NCBI GenBank assembly: GCA_910575435.1
Contig: CAJTGI010000013.1
Coordinates: 52,299-116,298, forward strand
Direction: 5' to 3'
Length of the DNA stretch: 64,000 bases
Origin: Clostridiaceae bacterium
GTDB taxonomy: Bacteria > Bacillota > Clostridia > Lachnospirales > Lachnospiraceae
In this document: in pieces, positions 34,776 through 44,386 of the stretch
Numbering within the stretch: the first letter of the stretch is position 1
Layout of the letters: each line of letters starts with the position of its first letter
Position numbers and translations under genes: made by a program
The notes under the pieces: model-generated
The model's input: only the letters and a program-made list of their open reading frames with translations
Told to the model about the DNA's origin: nothing
Databases searched by the model: none

Positions 34776-36301
34776 GCCTTATGCCCTCCAATCCTGCTAT
34801 TTTTCTCTCTGGCCGTGGCGCCTTCCTGCAGGCTCATCCCTCTCAAGATAGCGTTCTTTCCATATTTTTTCTTGATATTCAGCATGGCCTCCTGCACATT
34901 CCTTTCCTTGGCAAGGGATTTCCTCTCCTCCTCCTGCTGCCGCTTCAAGGCATCATAATCGGTAAATAAATCCATCTGCTCAAATGCCTGCCCTTCCCTC
35001 ACGTCCTCCTCGCCTTTTAGCCTGTTAGCAGAAATATTCACCCGCCGCACCAGAAGCCTCTCATCCACAATGCGGTCAAACAGATCCAGCACCGCCTCCG
35101 TAATCACCTTCGTAGAAGAACTATATCTCCCGAGATTTGCGGTACCGTGGGCATGTTTTGGCATCTTCCTGCCATATCTGTCCCTGGTCACCTCTCCCCG
35201 ATAATATCCCTTTCCGGCACTGCCGCTGAGATTTTCTATGTCATACCCCACCGTGAGCACTATCTGGTCCGTCATAACCCTGTGGTCCACCAAATCCAGC
35301 ACCAGCATGTCCACCATCTCTTTCACTACCAGCCTGGCCTCCTGAAAATCATAAGGGCGCTGGAGCACCTGCCCGGAGCCAAGGCTGGTAGTTTCCGGCC
35401 TGTACGCCTTGATATCCGCTATGGTGCATGGTTCCCAGCCCCAGGCATGGTCAATCAGCAGTTCCGCATTGATGCCAAACATCCGATAAAGAAGATCCTC
35501 ATTATAATAATCCGTTTCCCTGCCCAGGGAGCACCGGGCGATGTCCCCCATGGTATGCATGCCCTCGGCCTCCAGCTTCCTGGCATACCCGGGACCCACC
35601 CGCCAGAAATCAGTAATGGGGCGGTGCTCCCACAGGAGCCTGCGGTAACTCATCTCATCCAGCTGCGCGATGCGCACCCCGTTCTCGTCCGGCTTAATAT
35701 GCTTCGCCTCAATATCCATGGCAATCTTGCACAGGTAAAGGTTGCTGCCAATCCCCGCCGTGGCCGTGATTCCTGTCTGCATCAGCACATCCCGTATGAT
35801 GGTCATGGCCAGCTCCTTCGGAGTCATCTCATAGGTGGACAGATAATGCGTCACATCCAGAAACACTTCGTCAATGGAATACACATGGATGTCCTCCGGC
35901 GCAATATACTTTAAGTAAATCTCATAAATCCTGGTACTGTATTCCACATACAAGGCCATCCTGGGCGGCGCCACCATGTAGGAAAGTTCCAGGGAAGCAT
36001 CGGACCGCAGCTGGGCGTCATTGCAGGAAGCGCCAGAAAATCTCCTCCCCGGCGCTTTGGCCCGCCTCCTATTATTTTCCTCCCGCACCTTCTGAATCAC
36101 CTCGAACAGCCTGGGCCGTCCCGGTATCCCATAGGCTTTCAGCGAGGGAGATACTGCCAGGCAGATAGTTTTTTCCGTGCGGCTCTCATCTGCCACCACC
36201 AAATTGGCAATCAGGGGGTTCATATTCCTCTCCACGCACTCCACAGATGCATAGAATGATTTCAAATCTATCGCAACATACACATGATCCTTTTCCGACA
36301 T
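34772..36301 (-). CDS. Y-family DNA polymerase (UmuC/UvrX-like)
   Basis: 509 residues. Catalytic acidic residues lie in YVAIDLKSFYASVE and HVYSIDEVFLDVT, followed by an HhH-like region and little-finger domain. Error-prone lesion bypass, working with the coupled YolD protein. It is longer than DinB (about 350-400), like plasmid and phage UvrX/UmuC proteins. I found no LexA (Cheo) box in the short gap upstream (36302-36376). Confidence 0.92.
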   Translation of the reverse strand: MSEKDHVYVAIDLKSFYASVECVERNMNPLIANLVVADESRTEKTICLAVSPSLKAYGIPGRPRLFEVIQKVREENNRRRAKAPGRRFSGASCNDAQLRSDASLELSYMVAPPRMALYVEYSTRIYEIYLKYIAPEDIHVYSIDEVFLDVTHYLSTYEMTPKELAMTIIRDVLMQTGITATAGIGSNLYLCKIAMDIEAKHIKPDENGVRIAQLDEMSYRRLLWEHRPITDFWRVGPGYARKLEAEGMHTMGDIARCSLGRETDYYNEDLLYRMFGINAELLIDHAWGWEPCTIADIKAYRPETTSLGSGQVLQRPYDFQEARLVVKEMVDMLVLDLVDHRVMTDQIVLTVGYDIENLSGSAGKGYYRGEVTRDRYGRKMPKHAHGTANLGRYSSSTKVITEAVLDLFDRIVDERLLVRRVNISANRLKGEEDVREGQAFEQMDLFTDYDALKRQQEEERKSLAKERNVQEAMLNIKKKYGKNAILRGMSLQEGATAREKNSRIGGHKA

Positions 36302-36376
36302 GATCTCAGCTCCCCATTTTTTGAGTATTATACATCTATTGTAGGGAGTTTTTCAACGATTATTCTCTCTTCCCGC

Positions 36377-36937
36377 TCAACACATTTCCAGAAATTTCCT
36401 GTGCATTCCATCGTGCGCTGTCAACTCCGGGTGGAAGGCTACGCCAATCTGGTTCTGATACCGTACCGCCACAATATTCCCGTCCACAGTTCCCAGCACC
36501 TCCACATTTTCCCCTGCCTGCTCTACATAGGGCGCTCGGATAAACTCCATGGGAAACCTCCCGATCCCCTTCACTGCCTCCTCGGCAAAGAAACTGCCCA
36601 GCTGCCTTCCATAGGCATTCCTCCGCACCGTCACAGGCAGGGTGGCAAAGTACCTCTCCCCGCCATTGGAAATCCTTTCTGCCAGAAGAATCAGCCCGGC
36701 GCAGGTGGCAAGCACCGGCATCCCCTCCTCGATTCTCCTTTTCAGCGGGTCAAACATGTTCAATTCCCGCAAAAGCTTCCCCTGCACCGTGCTCTCTCCG
36801 CCAGGAAGCACCAGGCCGTCAAAATCCCCCAACAAATCCTCTGCCTTCCTAAGTTCCATCACCTCTGCCCCCAGGCTTTTTAGCATCTTCTCATGTTCCA
36901 GAAAGGCTCCCTGCACCGCCAGCACCGCAATCTTCAC
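36377..36937 (-). CDS. pdxT: PLP synthase glutaminase subunit PdxT
   Basis: 186 residues from a GTG at 36937 (KIAVLAVQGAFLEH); GAGGAGG lies 7 bases upstream. An in-frame ATG at 36955 would make an N-terminal extension but overlaps pdxS. Class I amidotransferase: LPGGEST oxyanion motif, catalytic Cys in ATCAGLILLA, His/Glu pair in VAFHPELT. Supplies ammonia to PdxS in the DXP-independent vitamin B6 pathway. Confidence 0.95.
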   Translation of the reverse strand: MKIAVLAVQGAFLEHEKMLKSLGAEVMELRKAEDLLGDFDGLVLPGGESTVQGKLLRELNMFDPLKRRIEEGMPVLATCAGLILLAERISNGGERYFATLPVTVRRNAYGRQLGSFFAEEAVKGIGRFPMEFIRAPYVEQAGENVEVLGTVDGNIVAVRYQNQIGVAFHPELTAHDGMHRKFLEMC

Positions 36938-36954
36938 AAAATCCCCTCCTCGCA

Positions 36955-37827
36955 TTATTTTCCCCGCTCTGCCATCAAAAGTTCAATCTCGTCCTCATTG
37001 ATACCCACCATAGCCTCCCCCAAATCTTCTGACAGATGGGCAATCATAGCGGCATCCAAATAATTGGCAACCGCCTTCACGATGGCATTGGCCCGCTTCT
37101 CCGGATTTCCAGACTTGAAAATGCCAGAACCCACAAATACGCCCTCTGCCCCCAGCTGCATCATCAGTGCCGCATCTGCCGGGGTTGCCACGCCTCCTGC
37201 CGCAAAATTCACCACGGGAAGACGTTTCTTTTCATGCACAGATTTCAATAAATCATAAGGCACTTCCAGCACCTTGGCTTCATGAAAAAGCGCATCCTCC
37301 CGCATGGCGGAAATCTTCGCAATGTCATCGTTCATCCTGCGCATATGGCGCACGGCCTGCACCACGTCCCCGGTTCCCGGCTCTCCCTTGGTTCGGATCA
37401 TGGAAGCCCCCTCGCCGATGCGCCGCAACGCCTCACCCAAATCCCTCGCCCCGCACAGGAAGGGCGCCCGGAACCTTGTCTTATCAATGTGGTACACATC
37501 ATCTGCCGGAGATAGCACCTCGCTCTCATCGATGTAATCAATCTCCATGGCCTCCAGAAGCTGGGCCTCCACAAAATGGCCAATGCGGCACTTCGCCATG
37601 ACCGGAATAGACACCGCCTCCTGGATGCCCCGAATCATTTTTGGATCGCTCATGCGGGAAACGCCCCCCGCCGCCCGGATATCTGCCGGAATCCGCTCCA
37701 GCGCCATCACCGCGCAAGCCCCGGCACTCTCCGCAATCCTTGCCTGTTCCGGGGTAGTCACGTCCATGATCACGCCGCCCTTCAGCATCTGTGCCAGTTC
37801 TTTGTTTAATTCATACTGCTTGCTCAT
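36955..37827 (-). CDS. pdxS: PLP synthase subunit PdxS
   Basis: 290 residues from 37827 ([15 protein letters not shown]); a longer frame starts at 37854. TIM barrel with catalytic lysines in [15 protein letters not shown] and [14 protein letters not shown], and [11 protein letters not shown]. Makes pyridoxal 5'-phosphate from ribose 5-P, glyceraldehyde 3-P and ammonia from PdxT. Operon pdxS-pdxT, divergent from the regulator pdxR. Confidence 0.97.
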   Translation of the reverse strand: MSKQYELNKELAQMLKGGVIMDVTTPEQARIAESAGACAVMALERIPADIRAAGGVSRMSDPKMIRGIQEAVSIPVMAKCRIGHFVEAQLLEAMEIDYIDESEVLSPADDVYHIDKTRFRAPFLCGARDLGEALRRIGEGASMIRTKGEPGTGDVVQAVRHMRRMNDDIAKISAMREDALFHEAKVLEVPYDLLKSVHEKKRLPVVNFAAGGVATPADAALMMQLGAEGVFVGSGIFKSGNPEKRANAIVKAVANYLDAAMIAHLSEDLGEAMVGINEDEIELLMAERGK

Positions 37828-37958
37828 GCAAATCATCCTCCAATCATTCTGCAAAAATCTTTATTTACAACGCCAATAGATTCTATTATAATGATATCTG
37901 ACCATATGAAAATATCCAATATTATAATTAAATATAATGCCAGAAAGGAGAAACTGAC
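37828..37958. promoter_or_regulatory. pdxS / pdxR divergent regulatory region
   Basis: A 131-bp AT-rich gap. TATAAT-like boxes face right (37923-37928 and 37933-37938) and left (within 37874-37880). Repeated ATTATAAT units are present, as expected for direct-repeat PdxR binding, but I cannot fix individual sites. Confidence 0.5.
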
Positions 37959-39359
37959 ATGCTGACCTATTCCTTTGACCATAGAGGGAATGCCCCGCTG
38001 TACCTCTATCTGTACCAGTGCATCAAAGAAGATATCCTGACAGGCAAACTGCCGAAAAATACCAAGCTCCCCTCCAAGAGGAGTTTCGCCAAAAACCTGG
38101 GAATCAGCACCATCACTGTAGAAAATGCCTATGCCCAGTTGCAGTCCGAGGGATATATCTACTCCCAGCCAAAGCGGGGCTTCTATGTCATGGAACTGTC
38201 CCGGCCTGAGAAAGCATTTCTCCCGGAGGATGCCTCCATGCCAGAACGCTGCCTGCCAGAGCAGACTTACGACATCGACCTGGCGAGCAACAAAACCCGC
38301 CCGGACAACTTCCCGTTCTCCATCTGGACAAAAATCATTCGGGAAACCCTCTCCCAAAAGCGGGAGGAACTCATGACCACCCCGCCCTGCGGGGGAATCA
38401 TGGAACTTCGCGCCGCCATCGCCAGCCACCTGAAAGCATTCCGGGGAATGGAGGTAGCCCCAGAGCAAATCATCGTGGGGGCGGGCACGGAGTACCTTTA
38501 CGGGCTGATAATCCAGCTTCTGGGATACGAGAAAATCTATGCCGTGGAGAATCCCGGCTATCAGAAATTGGCAAAGGTGTACCTATGCAACCGGGTCATC
38601 TGCCACCCCATCCTCTCCGACGACCAGGGAATGAACCCCGCCTCCCTAGAGGCAGTCCATGCCAATGTAGCCCACATCTCCCCCTCCCACCATTTCCCCA
38701 CGGGAAAAGTCACCGCCATCAGCCGCCGCTACGAACTCCTGGCCTGGTCCACCAAAGCCCCGGATAGATACATCATCGAGGACGACTACGATTCCGAATT
38801 TCGCATGACTGGAAAGCCCATTCCCACCATGCAGAGCATCGACATGTCAGACCGGGTCATCTATGTGAACACCTTCACAAAAACTTTGTCCTCCACCATC
38901 CGCCTGGGCTACATGGTACTTCCCATGCACCTTCTGCAAAGATTTTACCAGAACATGCAGTTCTACTCCTGCACCGTATCCAATTTCGAGCAGTACACCC
39001 TAGCACATTTCCTGTCCCAGGGATACTTCGAAAAGCACATTAACCGCATGCGCACCCACTATAAGACCATTCGGGACGAATTGCTAACCGCACTAAAAAA
39101 GAGCCCCCTCTCCCCCCGTATCCGCATATACGAAGAAGATGCAGGACTCCATTTTCTGATGGAAATCAACACCGCGCTCACCGACGAGGAAATGGCAGTA
39201 GCCGCCAAATCCTATGACGCGCATCTGTCATTCCTGTCCCAATATTATTTTGACACTGAGGAAAATATCCCGGAACACATGCTGGTATTGAACTATTCCG
39301 GCATTGCCAGAGAAGATATCCCCAAAATACTGGAACTGCTGTCAAAAATCCTTATATAA
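37959..39359 (+). CDS. pdxR: MocR-type regulator PdxR (GntR-aminotransferase fusion)
   Basis: 466 residues: N-terminal GntR winged HTH (LPSKRSFAKNLGISTITVENAY), linker, then a fold-type I aminotransferase domain with PLP Lys in VNTFTKTLSSTIRLGYM and DDYDSEFR. PLP binding switches it between activator and repressor of pdxST in related bacteria. The divergent position next to pdxS supports the name. AGGAG is 9 bases upstream of the ATG. Confidence 0.93.
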   Translation: MLTYSFDHRGNAPLYLYLYQCIKEDILTGKLPKNTKLPSKRSFAKNLGISTITVENAYAQLQSEGYIYSQPKRGFYVMELSRPEKAFLPEDASMPERCLPEQTYDIDLASNKTRPDNFPFSIWTKIIRETLSQKREELMTTPPCGGIMELRAAIASHLKAFRGMEVAPEQIIVGAGTEYLYGLIIQLLGYEKIYAVENPGYQKLAKVYLCNRVICHPILSDDQGMNPASLEAVHANVAHISPSHHFPTGKVTAISRRYELLAWSTKAPDRYIIEDDYDSEFRMTGKPIPTMQSIDMSDRVIYVNTFTKTLSSTIRLGYMVLPMHLLQRFYQNMQFYSCTVSNFEQYTLAHFLSQGYFEKHINRMRTHYKTIRDELLTALKKSPLSPRIRIYEEDAGLHFLMEINTALTDEEMAVAAKSYDAHLSFLSQYYFDTEENIPEHMLVLNYSGIAREDIPKILELLSKILI

Positions 39360-39385
39360 TACAAGCCTCGCTCCACCAAATTGAA

Positions 39386-39928
39386 TTACCCCCGAAATTC
39401 CTTTTCCCATCTCTCTGCATGAAATGGATTCCACCATAGAGCCAGCCCCCCTAGCAAAATGCCGTCCAGGACTCCAACCAGCACATCCGTGGGATAATGA
39501 ATCCCCACATACAACCTAGAAAAAGCAATCAGCGCTGCCAAAATCACTGCCGGCACGCCATATTTTTTCGGAAGCAGGCAGGCAATCACCGTGGCAGCGG
39601 CAAAGGACGAGCCGCTGTGCCCCGAGGGAAAGGAAAAGTCCACCGCCCTCCCCACCAGGCATTGCAATCCGTCAACCACCTCATAAGGACGGATTCGCGC
39701 CACCGCATTTTTCAGAATGACATTATTCACAATCAGAGAAAAGAGCAGGGCAAGCCCAATAGTTGCCCCGGCCCTCCTAGTCTTTTTCATGCACAGGCAC
39801 AGGATTGCCACCAGAATCCAGAAAATCCCCGCATCCCCTAAAGTGGTAATCACCTTCATAACCGGGGTGAGTATGGGATTCCTTATGTATTCCTGTATCC
39901 ATAGTAAGATTGTTCCATCCATTTTCAT
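39386..39928 (-). CDS. PAP2-family membrane phosphatase
   Basis: About 180 residues, five or six membrane segments. PAP2 motifs: KNAVARIRPY (C1 KxxxxxxRP), SFPSGHSGSS (C2 SGH), SRLYVGIHYPTDVLVG (C3 SRxxxxxHxxxD). Probably undecaprenyl-diphosphate or phosphatidic acid phosphatase acting outside the membrane. Close ATGs at 39928 and 39922 are both possible after AGGAG. It lies 11-32 bp after the Rel gene. Confidence 0.9.
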   Translation of the reverse strand: MKMDGTILLWIQEYIRNPILTPVMKVITTLGDAGIFWILVAILCLCMKKTRRAGATIGLALLFSLIVNNVILKNAVARIRPYEVVDGLQCLVGRAVDFSFPSGHSGSSFAAATVIACLLPKKYGVPAVILAALIAFSRLYVGIHYPTDVLVGVLDGILLGGLALWWNPFHAERWEKEFRG

Positions 39929-39960
39929 TTCTCCTAACGCAGTTTCCAATAGCCCTCAGC

Positions 39961-41733
39961 CTACCTCCCGCCCCTCATGGCATACTCCACCCCATGTACT
40001 CCCTGAATCTCGCCAATCATCCGCTCCAGTTCCACCCGGCTATTCACAAGGATTGTCACCCGCATGCTATTATCCCGATCGCTGTAATCTATCTTCTTGA
40101 TTTTCTTCTTTCTTGAAATAATATAGGTGAGAACCCCTAGCATAGACTCGTTGTCCCCATCCTCCTCAAAGGTAATGTCAATCATTCCAGAATACCCAGC
40201 GGAATCCACCTCATCCAGAATATTCCCAGCCTCCTCTTCCTCCCGGGAAGCAGAGTGCGCTGGAGCATTGCGGAACCATTGCTTGATTCCATTCCTGGCA
40301 TTGGCAGTCTGTGCAAATCCGAGCCAATCCTCCCTGGGCCCGGCACCCTCCTCCGATGTAATGATTTCTATCACATCTCCATTGCGCAGAACATAATCCA
40401 GTTCCTCCTTCTTACCATTCACATAGGCATCCGCGAGACGGTTTCCAATATCACTATGCACAGCATATGCGAAATCAACGATTGTGGACCCATTTTGCAA
40501 GCGTTTTGCATCACCTTTTGGCGTAAAGCACAAAATCGTATCCGAAAACAAGTCGAAATCGCATTTTACCAAATCAATAAATTCCGCATTGTCCGCCACA
40601 TCCCGCTGCCATTCCAGAATCTGTTTCAGCCAGATGGATTTCTCGCGCTGGCTCTTGCTAATCTCCTTCGCATCCACCAGGTGAACGCCGTATTTCCAAT
40701 TAGCCAGAACCCCGTATTCGGCCTGGTCCTCCATCTCCTTCGTCTTAATCTGTACCTCGAACTTATTGCCATTCCTAGAAATCAGCGTAGTATGAATCGC
40801 CTGGTACATATTCTCTTTTGGCATGGCAATGTAATCTTTCATCCGATCCGGAACAGGCTTGTATAGATTATGCAGGATGCCCAATGTGACATAGCAGTCC
40901 CGCACGGAGTTGACAGTCAATTTCACTGCCCCGATATCATACATTTCGTCCAGAGTCTTCTTCGCTTTGATCATTTTGCGATAGATGCTAAATAAATGCT
41001 TGATCTCATATCGAATCTGATAAAGCATGCCAGCATCGTCCAGCCCCAGGCTTACCTCCCGCAATACTGGCGCCATTTTCTTCTTCTGCCTTACCGTATC
41101 AATCTTATCCTTGATTTCCGCATATCCCTGGGGATACAGATAGGAAAATGAAAGGTCTTCCAACTCCATGCTCAAGATAGAAATCCCCAGCCTCTGAGCG
41201 ATGGGGGAAAACAAATCCATAGTTTCGCTGGCAATTTCAATTTGCTTGGCATGCTTTTGATATTGCAGCGTCCGCATATTATGCAGCCGGTCAGCAAGCT
41301 TAATAATGATGACCCGGATATCCTCCGCCATTGCCAGCACTAGCTTGCGAAAACTCTCCAACTTCATTTCCGCCTTAGAGCTCTCATTGGAAAATGCCGT
41401 CAGCTTAGTGACCCCCTCCACCAGAAACATCACCTCTTGTCCGAATTGTTCCTGGATATCCTGGCTTGAAACCTCCGTATCCTCCACAACGTCATGGAGG
41501 ATTGCGGCAATGATGGTCTCCTTGTCCAGCCTCAGCTCCGACAAAATCATGGCTACGCAGAGCGGATGCATGATAAAGGGCTCGCCTGATTTTCTGTATT
41601 GTCCCGCATGGGCATCCCTGGCAATCTCAAATGCCTTCCTAATCATCCCATTGTCATCCGCAATGGGATGATACATCTGAATATTTTTAATTAATTGCTC
41701 ATATAGGTCTTCCAAATTCTTCTTCTCGTCCAT
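39961..41733 (-). CDS. Shortened RelA/SpoT homologue (HD, synthetase, TGS, ACT)
   Basis: 590 residues instead of the usual 720-760. HD hydrolase is intact (HPLCVAMILSEL, ILHDVVEDT). The synthetase keeps DRMKDYIAMPKEN and FEVQIKT but differs from consensus (NMYQAIHTT for NGYQSLHTT; YDIGAVKLTV for YDLLAVRVIV). TGS follows at about 385-445 (FTPKGDAKRL), and after only about 50 residues a C-terminal ACT domain. The helical and zinc-finger regions that contact the ribosome are missing. Probably a second, ribosome-independent (p)ppGpp enzyme; balance of activities unknown. Confidence 0.88.
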   Translation of the reverse strand: MDEKKNLEDLYEQLIKNIQMYHPIADDNGMIRKAFEIARDAHAGQYRKSGEPFIMHPLCVAMILSELRLDKETIIAAILHDVVEDTEVSSQDIQEQFGQEVMFLVEGVTKLTAFSNESSKAEMKLESFRKLVLAMAEDIRVIIIKLADRLHNMRTLQYQKHAKQIEIASETMDLFSPIAQRLGISILSMELEDLSFSYLYPQGYAEIKDKIDTVRQKKKMAPVLREVSLGLDDAGMLYQIRYEIKHLFSIYRKMIKAKKTLDEMYDIGAVKLTVNSVRDCYVTLGILHNLYKPVPDRMKDYIAMPKENMYQAIHTTLISRNGNKFEVQIKTKEMEDQAEYGVLANWKYGVHLVDAKEISKSQREKSIWLKQILEWQRDVADNAEFIDLVKCDFDLFSDTILCFTPKGDAKRLQNGSTIVDFAYAVHSDIGNRLADAYVNGKKEELDYVLRNGDVIEIITSEEGAGPREDWLGFAQTANARNGIKQWFRNAPAHSASREEEEAGNILDEVDSAGYSGMIDITFEEDGDNESMLGVLTYIISRKKKIKKIDYSDRDNSMRVTILVNSRVELERMIGEIQGVHGVEYAMRGGR

Positions 41734-41868
41734 AACTAACCAGCTCCCCGTCTCTATTCATCGATATTGTTCCCATTCATCCCCCGCGCAACAGCCCTCC
41801 GCTTTCAGCATATTTTACCAAAAATCTCTCTATTAAGCCAGCCCTTTTCCCTATTTGGCAGAAAAAAG

Positions 41869-41943
41869 GTAACTATTCAGCCTTGCGGCTTCATAGTTAC
41901 ACAGCAGTGCTTTCAGCACTGTTATGGAAGGCTGAACTGTTAC
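41869..41943. repeat. Imperfect 75-bp inverted repeat with inner hairpin
   Basis: TAACTATTCAGCCTT (41870-41884) is nearly complementary to AAGGCTGAACTGTTA (41928-41942). The interior holds GTAACTAT/ATAGTTAC and a CAGTGC-TTTCA-GCACTG hairpin. It overlaps the end of rnhA and precedes the Rel gene. It resembles a dispersed repeat I associate with Lachnospiraceae genomes, possibly serving as terminator. Confidence 0.5.
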
Positions 41944-42605
41944 GAAAAAAGAGCATTCTTAGCCAGTTCATCCGCCACATCATTATATCGGTCTCCAGAA
42001 TGGCCCTTCACCTTCACAAACACAATGGGCAGACGCTTCCTGACTTCCTGGTAGTACGCCTGATAAGCCTTGGTTCCCTCCTTATTTGCCTTCCACGCTC
42101 CGTTGCACCACTTGGCAACCCCCTCGTAATCATGATAGATTACTAGTTTTTCCACCCCATTCTCCAGTGCAATTTTCATGGCAGTCTCCGAGCCTTTGAT
42201 CTCCCCCGCCACATTCCGCATGGCGGCCAGCTCCCTATCCGAATACCGCTTGCCATAATGCTTCTCCTGACCCTCGTATAAAAACACCACGCCGCAAGAA
42301 AAATCTCCGCTCGCCTTGTCATAGCTGCCGTCCACGTAAGCCACTGCCGTCCCCGGCTCCCGGAGATACTCCCTGTAGTCCCCTACAGGCTGCATCTTCG
42401 CTTCCCGCTTCCCATTGTCATTCCCCGCATCGCTCCCATCGGCTTCTCCCCGGATTTCCAGAAACTCTCTTGCATCCTCCATGCTGGCAAAGCTCTTATA
42501 CTCCGCTCCCGAATATCCCGTCACCTGCTTCTGGCATTCTGCCCAGGTAGAAAACATCCCCGTCTTCCGCCCCTTTCGCACCACATAGATCTTCTTATTT
42601 GCCAT
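41940..42605 (-). CDS. rnhA: RNase HI with N-terminal viroplasmin/hybrid-binding domain
   Basis: 221 residues. The N-terminal hybrid-binding domain (KIYVVRKGRKTGMFSTWAEC) binds RNA-DNA duplex, and the catalytic domain has AYVDGSYD, E in GEIKGSE, D in VIYHDYEG and D in YNDVADELAK. Removes R-loops and primers. Preceded by GGGGGG-rich ribosome binding site; same direction as its neighbours. Confidence 0.93.
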   Translation of the reverse strand: MANKKIYVVRKGRKTGMFSTWAECQKQVTGYSGAEYKSFASMEDAREFLEIRGEADGSDAGNDNGKREAKMQPVGDYREYLREPGTAVAYVDGSYDKASGDFSCGVVFLYEGQEKHYGKRYSDRELAAMRNVAGEIKGSETAMKIALENGVEKLVIYHDYEGVAKWCNGAWKANKEGTKAYQAYYQEVRKRLPIVFVKVKGHSGDRYNDVADELAKNALFS

Positions 42606-42671
42606 AATGCCCCCCTCTATATTTATATGATACAGGATTCCCCGCTCCGTATAAAAACTTCCCTTTCATCA

Positions 42672-44165
42672 TTATAATTTCTCCTCTAATTCTGATAATA
42701 ACGCCCGCTTCCTGCTACCCACCAGCAGCCGTTCGCTGTACTGGAGGTATCTCTCGCAGTGATAGTCGGCCAAAAAGAACACGCCCTCTTGGGACATGGT
42801 CAATTCCGTCACGAAGACAATCATTTCCTCCCCCTCGCCGAAGGCCTCCTCCATGAAGTCAAAGGCACATTCCAACTTCCTCGCCCATTCCTCCCTCTGT
42901 CCTTCCATCTGTCGTCTGCACTGGTCAAATCCCTGCTTTGCCTCTTGAAAACTCTCTTTGGCATCCCTTCCCTCCCGTGGCCCGCTGTTTTCCAGCATCT
43001 GCACCAGTTTCAGGTAGAATGAAACTTCCCTGCCGCTCCACAGTCCTGCATCTTTTCTCCTATCCCAATCCCGCACTTTCCCACGAAGCAATTCCTCATA
43101 ACAGGCTCTGGCATTCTCCGCCCGCTCTACCTCCTTGCGGTATTCTTTTAGGAAATCATACCAGACATCCGTCCTCCTCTTCTGCCACCGAACCTGCTCC
43201 ATCCCATGAAACAACTTATCCAAAAGAAGGTTCACCACCGCCAGACGCTCGTCGAAGGCGGCATCATACAGCCTGCGGTAGATTTCTGTGGAAACCTGCC
43301 CCTGAAGGATATCCCCGATGCCGTAATCATCCTGATACTTTTCGTATAGTTCCAGATAGGCGGCCACATCCTCCGCCACGTCCATCAGACGCAGATATTC
43401 GTAGACCATCTCCGAGGTGAGGGAAACCTTCTGTCTCCGGTACGCCTGGAGCATATGGCTAAAGTCCTCCCATCCCCTAGCCGTCACGAACTGCATCCCA
43501 TCCACATCCATCTCCATGCGGTAGAAATTCTTCGGATGCAAGTCCAGATATGCCAGCAATGCCCGGTCAATTCCCGCAGCCCTGGCGTACTCCTTCCACA
43601 CCTCATAGTCCGCCTCAATATCCATCCGGCGCACCCGGTCCAGCGTCACCACGTCAAACTCCCGCACGGACTTATTATATTCCGGGGGATTGCCCGCCGC
43701 CACGATCATCCATCCCTCCGGAATCCTCTGGTTGCCAAAGGTCTTGCACTGCAGGAACTGTAGCATGGTAGGTGCCAATGTCTCCGACACGCAGTTGATC
43801 TCGTCTATGAACAGAATCCCCTCCCTAAGCCCCGTATCCTCCATCTTCTGGTAAATGCTGGCAATAATCTCGCTCATGGTATATTGGGTGACAGAGTATA
43901 TCTTCCCATCATATTCTTCCTTCTCGATATAGGGAAGGCCCACCGCGCTCTGCCTAGTATGGTGAGTAATGGTATACGCCACCAGCAAGGTTCCGCACTC
44001 CCTGGCAACCTGCTCCATGATCTGGGTCTTTCCCACCCCCGGCGGCCCCATCAGAAGAACTGGGCGCTGCCGCAACATGGGAATCTCATACTGTCCCTGT
44101 CCGTCCTTCTCCATATACGCCCTCACCGCGCGCTTTAATTCCTGCTTTGCCTCTTTAATATTCAT
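42672..44165 (-). CDS. MoxR-type AAA+ ATPase
   Basis: 497 residues. Walker A GPPGVGKTQ at about residues 39-47, Walker B ILFIDEINC, sensor AAGNPPEYN, then a long helical C-terminal half. MoxR ATPases act with VWA proteins as chaperones or maturation factors, and the VWA partner is the upstream gene. Separated from it by an unusual 221-bp hairpin-rich spacer. Substrate unknown. Confidence 0.9.
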   Translation of the reverse strand: MNIKEAKQELKRAVRAYMEKDGQGQYEIPMLRQRPVLLMGPPGVGKTQIMEQVARECGTLLVAYTITHHTRQSAVGLPYIEKEEYDGKIYSVTQYTMSEIIASIYQKMEDTGLREGILFIDEINCVSETLAPTMLQFLQCKTFGNQRIPEGWMIVAAGNPPEYNKSVREFDVVTLDRVRRMDIEADYEVWKEYARAAGIDRALLAYLDLHPKNFYRMEMDVDGMQFVTARGWEDFSHMLQAYRRQKVSLTSEMVYEYLRLMDVAEDVAAYLELYEKYQDDYGIGDILQGQVSTEIYRRLYDAAFDERLAVVNLLLDKLFHGMEQVRWQKRRTDVWYDFLKEYRKEVERAENARACYEELLRGKVRDWDRRKDAGLWSGREVSFYLKLVQMLENSGPREGRDAKESFQEAKQGFDQCRRQMEGQREEWARKLECAFDFMEEAFGEGEEMIVFVTELTMSQEGVFFLADYHCERYLQYSERLLVGSRKRALLSELEEKL

Positions 44166-44194
44166 TTATATCCCCCATTCTTACTCAGCCCGCA

Positions 44195-44299
44195 AACAAA
44201 CCTACGGTTTGTTGTTCATAGCGAACTTCGTTCGCTTTGCGTAAGCACAAAATCTGCAAAAGCAAACTGCGTTTGCTTTGTGAAAAATTTATTTTTCAC
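44195..44299. repeat. Four consecutive perfect short hairpins
   Basis: AACAAACC-TAC-GGTTTGTT (44195-44213), AGCGAAC-TTC-GTTCGCT (44220-44236), AAAGCAAAC-TGC-GTTTGCTTT (44259-44279) and GTGAAAAAT-TT-ATTTTTCAC (44280-44299). Each is perfectly self-complementary over 7-9 bp with a 2-3 base loop, in the spacer between the VWA and MoxR genes. No gene is seen in 44166-44386. Confidence 0.75.
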
Positions 44300-44386
44300 A
44301 CTAATCCCTATGCCTTTCCAGTGTCTGCAAAATTGAATGCGCCTATCAAGCACTATGCCGCAGGCACAATATTTGCAATGCATACA

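Noticed and set aside
44166..44386. Small coding gene in the hairpin-rich spacer
   Set aside because: Open frames there merely cross the palindromes, with no start signal or protein-like composition.
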